In this document: piece after piece, positions 6,627-12,452 of the stretch
Layout: every line of letters starts with the position of its first letter
Position numbering within the stretch: position 1 is the stretch's first letter
NCBI GenBank assembly: GCA_046076025.1
Contig: JBJTRF010000282.1
Location: forward strand, 1 to 17,371
Origin: UBA668 sp046076025
GTDB taxonomy: Bacteria > Actinomycetota > Acidimicrobiia > Acidimicrobiales > Ilumatobacteraceae
Direction: 5' to 3'
Length of the DNA: 17,371 bases
Made by a program: the position numbers and the translations under genes
Notes under the pieces: model-generated
Told to the model about the DNA's origin: nothing
Database searches by the model: none
The model's input: only the letters and a program-made list of their open reading frames with translations

Positions 6627-7069
6627 CGACGTCCCTCATCCAGCCGGCGTGCCACGGCGGCGATCGCCAGCTCGTAGCCGTGCATGCCGAGCCCGGTGAT
6701 CGATCCGCTGGCCACCGGCGCAACGACGCTGGTGTGCCGCCACGGCTCGCGGGCGTTGGGATTGGAGATGTGCACCTCGATCACCGGCCCCTCGAATGCG
6801 GCCAGCGCGTCGTGGATCGACCACGCGTAGTGCGTGAAGGCGCCGGGATTGATGACGATGGCCGCTGCCCGGCCGCGTGCGGCGTGGATGGCCTCCACGA
6901 GCGCACCTTCGTGGTTGGTCTGGAAGGCGTCGATCTGGTGACCGAGGGCTGCTGCAGCAGTCGTGGCGCAGGCCACATAGTCGTCGAGTGATGCCGTGCC
7001 GTAGACATGCGGCTCGCGCTGGCCAAGCAGGTTCAGGTTCGGCCCGTGGAGCAATGCGATCAGTGCCAC
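6623..7069 (-). CDS. aroQ: Type II 3-dehydroquinate dehydratase
   Basis: A 148-residue type II dehydroquinase, step 3 of the shikimate pathway (3-dehydroquinate to 3-dehydroshikimate), normally a dodecamer. Signatures in order: HGPNLNLLGQREP (8-20) with Asn11 and Arg18, Tyr23 as catalytic base (HVYGTASL), QTNHEGALV (50-58), INPGAFTHYAWSIHDAL (73-89), EVHISN with His100 as catalytic acid, and REPWRHTS (107-114). The start is uncertain. I prefer GTG 7069, which puts seven residues before HGPN as is usual; an upstream ATG at 7099 would add ten residues but lies within a stable inverted repeat and has no ribosome binding site. A 536-codon frame extending to 8233 is only aroB read in the wrong frame. 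It overlaps pepQ by GTGA and is separated from aroB by 104 bases. Confidence 0.94.
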   Translation of the reverse strand: MALIALLHGPNLNLLGQREPHVYGTASLDDYVACATTAAAALGHQIDAFQTNHEGALVEAIHAARGRAAAIVINPGAFTHYAWSIHDALAAFEGPVIEVHISNPNAREPWRHTSVVAPVASGSITGLGMHGYELAIAAVARRLDEGRR

Positions 7070-7090
7070 TGCGACAGTCTCGCACCTCGA

Positions 7091-7133
7091 CGGCGGCATC
7101 CGGTGCTGCAGTGGCAGTCGCCGGACGCCGCTG
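7091..7133 (-). promoter_or_regulatory. Strong inverted repeat between aroB and aroQ
   Basis: Arms CGGCATCCGG (7094-7103) and CCGGACGCCG (7121-7130) pair over ten positions; the one non-Watson-Crick position is a G-U wobble in the minus-strand RNA. Pairing can be extended outward to 7091/7133 with one further wobble (G-U as plus-strand RNA, A-C in the minus-strand RNA). The loop is 17 bases. No T-run follows, so it is not a canonical intrinsic terminator. It occupies the only long gap in the aro genes and could be a processing or stability element, a partial terminator, or a device in front of aroQ. Confidence 0.45.
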
Positions 7134-7173
7134 CCGCTGCCGGGACGCCTCGTGCGGCGGCGCCGGGCCGGCT

Positions 7174-8211
7174 CTACTGCGGGCCGGTGGCGATGAGGTC
7201 GTCGAGTGCTGCTCGCGCCACTGCCGGATCCACGCCGGGCACTATCTCGACGCCCGCCGGCCCGTCGAGCACGAAGGTGAGGCCACCCGACAGCACCTTC
7301 TTGTCGAGGCCCATCAGCCGCACGAGGTGCTCGGGATCCAGGCCGGGCGGCATCGAGGTGCCGAGGCCGTAGGCGTCGCCGACGACGCGGTAGTGATCGG
7401 CGACCCGCGCCTCGCTGATGCGGCCGAGCCGACATGCGAGGTGCGCCGCATACACCAGCCCGATCGCCACAGCCTCGCCGTGGGCCAGTGCATGGTCGGT
7501 GGCAGTCTCGAGTGCATGGGCGAGCGTGTGCCCGTAATTCAGCACCGCCCGACGGCCGCTCTCGCGCTCGTCGCCGGCCACGACGTCGGCCTTGATCTGC
7601 ACGCACCGGGCGATGCGCGATGCCTCGTCCATCGAGAGCAGGTCGTCGCCGGTGAGGAAGTGGTACTTCGCCATCTCGCCCCTGCCGCACCGCACCTCGC
7701 GCGCCGGGAGCGTGGCAAGCGCGTCGAGATCGCAGATCACGCCGCTCGGCTGCCAGAAGGCGCCGATCAGGTTCTTGCCGCCGACGCCATCGCGGGCTGG
7801 CAGGTTCACCCCTGTCTTGCCGCCGATTGCGGCATCGACCATGCCGAGCAGCGTGGTGGCCACGTGCACCACCGGCACGCCGCGGTGCCACACCGAGGCG
7901 GCAAACCCGGCGACGTCGGTGACCATGCCGCCGCCGACGGCCACCACGGCGTCGGCCCGCGTGAGGCCGATTGCCGCGAAACGTCGGCAGAGCATCTCGA
8001 CCGCCTCGAGGGTCTTGTGCTCCTCGCCCTCGCCGATGTCGATGCGCTCGAACGCCACGCCGGGATCGACCGCCAGCGGAATCGACGCCTGGCCGACCAC
8101 GGCGACCCGTCGGGTGCCCGGCGGCAGCAGACGCCCGAGCTCGCTGCGCGCTCCATGGCCCACGACGACGTCGTAGGACCTCGTGCCGAGCGGCACGCGA
8201 ACCGTGATCAC
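7174..8211 (-). CDS. aroB: 3-dehydroquinate synthase
   Basis: A 345-residue NAD- and divalent-metal-dependent enzyme that cyclises DAHP to 3-dehydroquinate, step 2 of the shikimate pathway. Visible motifs: GEGEEHKTLEAVE (about 61-73), the NAD-binding VGGGMVTDVAGF (92-103), TTLLGMVDAAIGGKTGVNL (119-137) with the conserved Lys132, and KNLIGAFWQP (146-155). The metal ligands are present: Glu179 (GRGEMAKYHF), His228 (NYGHTLAHALE) and His244 (HGEAVAIGL). The usual SGLAEVIK version of the first ligand motif is changed to GRGEMAK, but the Glu and Lys remain. GTG 8211 overlaps the aroK stop as GTGA; the frame stays open upstream to 8418, but that part is antisense-like Arg-rich sequence without homology. 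The 3' end is followed by a 104-base gap before aroQ. Confidence 0.97.
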   Translation of the reverse strand: MITVRVPLGTRSYDVVVGHGARSELGRLLPPGTRRVAVVGQASIPLAVDPGVAFERIDIGEGEEHKTLEAVEMLCRRFAAIGLTRADAVVAVGGGMVTDVAGFAASVWHRGVPVVHVATTLLGMVDAAIGGKTGVNLPARDGVGGKNLIGAFWQPSGVICDLDALATLPAREVRCGRGEMAKYHFLTGDDLLSMDEASRIARCVQIKADVVAGDERESGRRAVLNYGHTLAHALETATDHALAHGEAVAIGLVYAAHLACRLGRISEARVADHYRVVGDAYGLGTSMPPGLDPEHLVRLMGLDKKVLSGGLTFVLDGPAGVEIVPGVDPAVARAALDDLIATGPQ

Positions 8212-8729
8212 CGCAGCACCGCCTCGACGACATCGGAGACCGAGCGCTGGTCGACGCGCACGATGGTATCGGCCACGCTGCGGTAGAGGGCCTCGCGCTC
8301 GGCGCACATGCGCTGCAACGTACCCTCTGCGTCGCCGTCGAGCAGCGGTCGGGCGGACGTCCCGCCTGCCGATGCGCGCAGCCGATCGACGAGCGTCGAT
8401 GGCTCTGCGCTCAGCCACACCACCCGGGCCGCTGCGCCGTCGAGCAGTTGCCGATTGTGCTCGGCAAGCACGATGCCGCCACCCGTGGCAATCACCGCAG
8501 GGGTGGCGGCCGCGAGTGCCTCGGCGAGCGCTGCAGACTCCCGGGCACGGAAGCCTCCCTCGCCCTCGGCGGCGAAGATCTCGCGGACGGTCTGCCCGGC
8601 CCTCTGCTCGACCAGTGCGTCAGTGTCGACGAGCACCCGTCCGAGACGCTCGGCGGCAATGCGCCCGATGGTGCTCTTCCCCACCCCCATCATCCCGACG
8701 AGCACGAGGTGCTGGTCGGCGCGGATCAC
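8208..8729 (-). CDS. aroK: Shikimate kinase
   Basis: A 173-residue P-loop kinase phosphorylating shikimate at the 3-hydroxyl, step 5 of the pathway. Walker A is GMMGVGKST (12-20). The shikimate-binding residues follow: VDTD with Asp35/Asp37, GGFRARE with Arg61, and the ATGGGIV loop (81-87). The lid arginine is in SARPLL (Arg127). Length and domain order are those of typical AroK. It is joined to aroC and aroB by four-base GTGA overlaps on both sides (8726-8729 and 8208-8211), so the three proteins are probably made in a coupled manner. Confidence 0.97.
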   Translation of the reverse strand: MIRADQHLVLVGMMGVGKSTIGRIAAERLGRVLVDTDALVEQRAGQTVREIFAAEGEGGFRARESAALAEALAAATPAVIATGGGIVLAEHNRQLLDGAAARVVWLSAEPSTLVDRLRASAGGTSARPLLDGDAEGTLQRMCAEREALYRSVADTIVRVDQRSVSDVVEAVLR

Positions 8730-9886
8730 GGCAGCGTGGCGGCGAACGTCTCGGCGTTGCGGACGAACTCGCCCACGCTGTCGCCGCCGAACTTACGCTG
8801 CGCCTCGGCGGCCAGCACGAGCGCCACCATCGTCTCGGCTACGACGCCCGCCGCCGGCACGGCGGTGACGTCGGTGCGCTCCTTGAAGCTCACCGTCGAC
8901 TCCTTGGTGACCACATCGACAGTCTTCAAGGTCGGCCGGTTCAGCGTCGCCAGCGGCTTCATGGCGGCGCGGACCACGAGAAGGCCCCCGGTGGTCATGC
9001 CCCCCTCGGTGCCGCCGGCCAGCGAGGTCTCGCGCACGTAGTCGCCTGCATCCGGGTCCCAGGAGATGGCGTCATGCGCAGCACTGCCGCGTCGGCCGGC
9101 GACATCGAAGCCGTCGCCGATCTCGACGCCCTTCACCGCCTGGATACTCATCACTGCCTGCGCAAGTGCTGCATCGATCTTCCGGTCCCAGTGCACGTGA
9201 CTGCCGAGTCCGACCGGCACGCCATAGCCGAGCACCTCGACCACGCCGCCGAGCGAATCTCCGTCCTTTGCAGCGGCCTTTACCTCGTCGACCATCGCGG
9301 CCGACGCTGCCGCGTCGAAGCAGCGCACCTTGTCGGCATCGACGGCAGCGAGATCGCCCGGCTGGGGGCGCCGGCCGCTGCTGCGCGCCGAACCCATCTG
9401 CATCACATGGGACAGCACGGTGGTGCCCAGCGTTGCGAGCAGCAACTTCGCCAGCGCGCCGGCAGCAACGCGGGCCGCCGTCTCGCGGGCGCTGGCGCGC
9501 TCGAGGACGTCGCGGGCATCGCTGAATCCGTACTTCTGCATGCCCACCAGGTCGGCGTGTCCGGGGCGAACCTGCGTGAGCGGGTCCTTGGTGGCCCCGG
9601 GCGCCGGCGACATCTCCTCGTGCCACTTGTCGCTCCGGAACCACTCGGTGTTCTTGATCTCGATCGCCACCGGCGAGCCGAGGGTGCGCCCGTGACGAAC
9701 GCCGCCAACGAGAGTGACCTCGTCCTGCTCGAAGCGCTGGCGCGGGCCGCGTCCGTAGCCCAGGCGCCGGCGGCCGAGCTCGGCCTGGATGTCGTCGACC
9801 GTGACCGCCAGTCCGGCCGGCAGCCCCTCGACCACGACCACGAGCGCCTGGCCATGCGACTCGCCGGCGGTCAGGTAACGCAGCAT
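8726..9886 (-). CDS. aroC: Chorismate synthase
   Basis: A 386-residue enzyme using reduced FMN to convert EPSP to chorismate, the last shikimate step. Signatures: TAGESHG with His11, RRRLGYGRGPRQRFEQDEV (39-57), RPGHADLVGMQKYGFSDARD (107-126) and the following RASARETAARVAAGALAK. Near the C-terminus are the GGTEGGMTTGG and KERTDVTAVPAAGVVAE segments that form the flavin and phosphate site. Length fits the actinobacterial form. The ATG at 9886 has no recognisable ribosome binding site and is separated from aroE by nine bases that, together with the aroE stop, contain TAGCCT six bases ahead of the ATG; a leaderless internal promoter is possible. EPSP synthase (aroA), the preceding step, is not in the window. 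Confidence 0.97.
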   Translation of the reverse strand: MLRYLTAGESHGQALVVVVEGLPAGLAVTVDDIQAELGRRRLGYGRGPRQRFEQDEVTLVGGVRHGRTLGSPVAIEIKNTEWFRSDKWHEEMSPAPGATKDPLTQVRPGHADLVGMQKYGFSDARDVLERASARETAARVAAGALAKLLLATLGTTVLSHVMQMGSARSSGRRPQPGDLAAVDADKVRCFDAAASAAMVDEVKAAAKDGDSLGGVVEVLGYGVPVGLGSHVHWDRKIDAALAQAVMSIQAVKGVEIGDGFDVAGRRGSAAHDAISWDPDAGDYVRETSLAGGTEGGMTTGGLLVVRAAMKPLATLNRPTLKTVDVVTKESTVSFKERTDVTAVPAAGVVAETMVALVLAAEAQRKFGGDSVGEFVRNAETFAATLP

Positions 9887-9892
9887 CCAAGC

Positions 9893-9898
9893 AGGCTA
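9893..9898 (-). promoter_or_regulatory. Possible internal -10 box of aroC
   Basis: TAGCCT on the minus strand, its TAG being the aroE stop codon, followed by six bases and the aroC ATG. The spacing equals that at the GT2-methyltransferase gene and would give a leaderless aroC-aroK-aroB transcript. The -35 region lies inside aroE and was not clear. Confidence 0.35.
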
Positions 9899-10807
9899 CT
9901 GGCGGGGCGCGTCGAGTTCCCGCTGGCGCAGGTGGTGCTCGGCCGCTGCCGCCATGACTCGTTCGTCCGGGCGCCGGCCGTGCCAGCGCTCGTGCTGCAG
10001 GACGGCCTGGTGGACGAGCATGCCGAGGCCGTCGACCGTGGCGGCACCCGCCCGCTCGGCGGCCGCCAGCAGCACCGTGCGGCGCGGGTGGTAAACGATG
10101 TCGACGACCACGTGACCTCCGCGAAGCACCGCCGGGTCGACCGCCATCGCGGCCCGTTCCGCCTCGGAACCAGGTGGCGCGGCTGCGGTAGCCACGCCCA
10201 TTCCGACCGACGTCGCATTGACGATGATGTCGGCGGCTGCAATGGCTGCGGTATCGCCGATTCCGACGACGCGGGCATCCACGCCGAGGGCCGCGGCGAT
10301 GTCGGCCGTCGCCGCCGCAGCGGACTTCGTTCGATTGTGCACGAGGACCTGCGCCACGCCGCTGCGCGCCAGTGCGTCGGCGATCGCCCGCGCCGCTCCT
10401 CCGCCGCCCACCAGGCACACCGAGGCACCCGCGACCGCGACGCCAGATGCCTCGAGCGACGCCACCAGGCCGGCGCCGTCGGTGCTGTCGCCCTCGAGGA
10501 CGCCATCGCTGCCGACCGCCACCGTGTTGACGCTGCGCAGTGCGGCGGCAGACGGGCTGAGGCGGCCACGAGCGGCGAGGTACTCGGCGACGGCCTCCTT
10601 GTGCGGCATGGTGACGCTGAGCCCGCGCACGCCGAGCGCCGCCATCCCGGCGAGGGCGTCGGGAACCCTTCCGGGTGCGACGTCGAACGCGACGTAGACC
10701 CAGTCGAGGCCGAGTTCGGCGAATGCTGCGTTGTGCAGTGCCGGAGAGAGACTGTGCGCCACCGGATGTCCGATCACCGCTGCCACGCCAGTGGTGCCGG
10801 AGATCAC
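9896..10807 (-). CDS. aroE: Shikimate dehydrogenase
   Basis: A 303-residue enzyme reducing 3-dehydroshikimate to shikimate, step 4 of the pathway. The substrate domain shows the SLSP motif (19-22), SVTMPHKEAV with catalytic Lys70, and GDSTDGAGL with Asp110. The nucleotide domain has VGGGGAARAI (133-142) and HNRT (157-160), whose Arg suggests NADPH preference; NATSVGM (197-203) and the C-terminal DIVYHPRRT and DGLGMLVHQAVLQ (259-271) complete the family pattern. Start GTG 10807 overlaps the mltG stop (GTGA). It is somewhat longer than many AroE proteins because of a charged C-terminal tail after about 285. Confidence 0.96.
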   Translation of the reverse strand: MISGTTGVAAVIGHPVAHSLSPALHNAAFAELGLDWVYVAFDVAPGRVPDALAGMAALGVRGLSVTMPHKEAVAEYLAARGRLSPSAAALRSVNTVAVGSDGVLEGDSTDGAGLVASLEASGVAVAGASVCLVGGGGAARAIADALARSGVAQVLVHNRTKSAAAATADIAAALGVDARVVGIGDTAAIAAADIIVNATSVGMGVATAAAPPGSEAERAAMAVDPAVLRGGHVVVDIVYHPRRTVLLAAAERAGAATVDGLGMLVHQAVLQHERWHGRRPDERVMAAAAEHHLRQRELDAPRQ

Positions 10808-11970
10808 AGCAGGCCCTTCTCGCGGGCGATCACGATGTTCGCCTCATGCTGCTCGAGCGTGGCCGCGAACGCATGTCGGCCGTCATCGTCGATGAGCACG
10901 TAGAACAGGTACACGCAGGGCACGTCGTCGTCGAGATCGACGCAGAGCGGATCGCCGAGTGACGGATTCGGCGCTGGATTCAATGCCGCGGCGATGGAGG
11001 CGCGGCCGGGATTCGTGATGGGTGTCGGCGGCAGTCCCTTGTACAGGTAGGTGTTGTACGGCGAGTCGATCTCCTTCAGCGCGCCGAAGTCGAGCGACTC
11101 ATCCTGCTGGTAGTAGAGCGAGGCGTCGATCTGGAGGAGCATGTCCATGGCGAGGCGGTTGTAGATCACGCGGGCGATCTTCGGGCGGTCTTCCTCGACT
11201 CGCGCCTCACGCTCGATCAGGCTCGCCACGATGAGCACCTGGTACGGCGTGAGTCCGAGGCGCGTTGCGCCAAGCTCGAGGTCCTCCTGTGCCCCGACGC
11301 GCTCCATCAGGCTCACCATGCGCTGCAGCACCTGGCGGATCGACTCGCCGTTCGACACCTGGTACGTGTCGGGGAACAGCATCCCCTCGAGCGAGTCCAC
11401 CCCGTCCGGCTGGTACTTCGATCGCACCGTGCCGTCGGATGCGGCGGCTCCGAATGCCGACGCACGCAGCCGGGGCACGCGCTCCTCGAGTCGCTCGGCC
11501 ATCCGATCGAGGGTGTAGCCCTCGGGAAAGGTGACATTGGTGAAGGTCTGCTCAGGTGGCGTGCCGAGCGCAGCCATCACGTTGCCCATGTGGTCGAGCG
11601 GCCGGATCCGGTAGTACCCGGGCGTGAGTTCGAGGCCGCCCTTCCAGTCGACGTACCACTCGAATGTCGCAGCGTCGCTGACCAGTCGCTGTTCCTCGAG
11701 CCGCGCCGCGACCGTTGCCAGCGTGTCGTCGGCCAGCACGGTGAAGTTCTCGTACGGCCCCGGGTCGCCCGCCGGATTGAGCCGCTCGGTGAGCCGGTAC
11801 CACGTGAGGCCCGTCGACACGATGGCCGCAAGGCCGACGAGCAGCGCGATCCAGACGACCCACTTCACCGGCCGGAACGATCGCCGGGAGGGTTCGACGG
11901 CGATGCCCCCGGTGGCGTCGGGGTCGTCCCACGGGTCGGCATGCCAGGGCGACTCGTCGACGTGCGTCAC
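10804..11970 (-). CDS. mltG: Endolytic murein transglycosylase MltG (YceG-like)
   Basis: A 388-residue single-pass membrane enzyme that cuts nascent peptidoglycan strands and is proposed to terminate glycan synthesis. A cytoplasmic acidic N-terminus (1-35) precedes one transmembrane helix (about 36-57); the rest is extracytoplasmic. A LysM-like region (FTVLADDTLATVAARL, 76-91) is followed by the YceG catalytic domain: LEGMLFPDTYQV (194-205), IVASLIEREAR with catalytic Glu253, RPKIARVIYNRL (262-273) and YNTYLYKGLPPTPITNPG (305-322). Between NPAPNPS and the conserved YLFYV segment there is an extra stretch with Cys343 and Cys352, which could form a disulphide outside the cell. GTG 11970 overlaps the ruvX stop and its own stop overlaps aroE. 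The alaS-ruvX-mltG-aroE order is conserved in actinobacteria. Confidence 0.95.
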   Translation of the reverse strand: MTHVDESPWHADPWDDPDATGGIAVEPSRRSFRPVKWVVWIALLVGLAAIVSTGLTWYRLTERLNPAGDPGPYENFTVLADDTLATVAARLEEQRLVSDAATFEWYVDWKGGLELTPGYYRIRPLDHMGNVMAALGTPPEQTFTNVTFPEGYTLDRMAERLEERVPRLRASAFGAAASDGTVRSKYQPDGVDSLEGMLFPDTYQVSNGESIRQVLQRMVSLMERVGAQEDLELGATRLGLTPYQVLIVASLIEREARVEEDRPKIARVIYNRLAMDMLLQIDASLYYQQDESLDFGALKEIDSPYNTYLYKGLPPTPITNPGRASIAAALNPAPNPSLGDPLCVDLDDDVPCVYLFYVLIDDDGRHAFAATLEQHEANIVIAREKGLL

Positions 11971-12410
11971 GGCAGGTCCCCTGTCGACTCGAGGCCGGGA
12001 CGGCCGGCATCAAGCCATTGCTGCAGCATCACCGCTGCGGCCACCTTGTCGACTGCGCCGCGCTGGTCGCGGGCCTTCGTGCCGGCAGCGCGCATCGCCT
12101 GCTGCGCAGTGACCGTCGTACGGCGCTCGTCGAAGCTGAGCACGGGCACGCCGACCACGGTAGCCAACGCCTTCGCCTCGGCAACGGCAGCGCGGGCTGC
12201 CGGACCCGACGATCCGTCCATGTTGAGCGGAAGGCCGACGACCACCCCCTGGGCCTCCTCCTCGGCCACCAGTGCGGCGATCGCCCGGTGGTCGCGGGCC
12301 TGCGAGCCCGTGCGCTCGAGCACCACGAGCGGCGACGCGAGCGTGCCGCTGCGGTCGCTGACGGCCACGCCGACGCGACGGGTGCCGAGATCGATGCCGA
12401 GGGCTCTCAT
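11967..12410 (-). CDS. ruvX: Holliday-junction resolvase-like / pre-16S rRNA nuclease YqgF
   Basis: A 147-residue RNase-H-fold protein. The family is annotated as a putative Holliday-junction resolvase and in E. coli acts in maturation of the 16S rRNA 5' end. Catalytic acidic residues are visible: Asp7 in ALGIDLGTRRVGVAVSD, Glu95 in SFDERRTTVTAQ, and Asp121 in AVDKVAAAVMLQQWL; GLPLNMDGS (59-67) is also typical. ATG 12410 is preferred over the upstream in-frame start at 12428 because homology begins there and AGGAG lies nine bases upstream. That ribosome binding site sits in the loop of a perfect 6-bp hairpin abutting the start codon. It lies 42 bases after alaS and overlaps mltG by GTGA. Confidence 0.95.
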   Translation of the reverse strand: MRALGIDLGTRRVGVAVSDRSGTLASPLVVLERTGSQARDHRAIAALVAEEEAQGVVVGLPLNMDGSSGPAARAAVAEAKALATVVGVPVLSFDERRTTVTAQQAMRAAGTKARDQRGAVDKVAAAVMLQQWLDAGRPGLESTGDLP

Positions 12411-12429
12411 CGTGCGGGCTCCTCGCACG
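12411..12429 (-). promoter_or_regulatory. Hairpin displaying the ruvX ribosome binding site in its loop
   Basis: Arms CGTGCG (minus 12429-12424) and CGCACG (12416-12411) enclose the seven-base loop AGGAGCC, which contains the Shine-Dalgarno core. The hairpin ends directly against the ruvX ATG. It may tune initiation of ruvX relative to alaS, but a chance palindrome is possible. Confidence 0.4.
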
Positions 12430-12452
12430 CTGCCGCATCCCGGCCCGGCATG

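Noticed and set aside
6623..8233. A 536-codon frame that would fuse AroQ to a long N-terminal region
   Set aside because: The N-terminal part is aroB read in another frame and is Arg-rich; AroQ homology begins only at about 7069.
8212..8418. Longer aroB start at 8418
   Set aside because: It would overlap aroK by about 210 bases with Arg-rich sequence; GTG 8211 forms the usual GTGA junction.
8183..10903. A 906-codon plus-strand open frame opposite aroK, aroC and aroE
   Set aside because: It is antisense to three intact, motif-complete enzymes, its translation is Arg/His/Ala-rich without domains, and long antisense frames are expected at this GC content.
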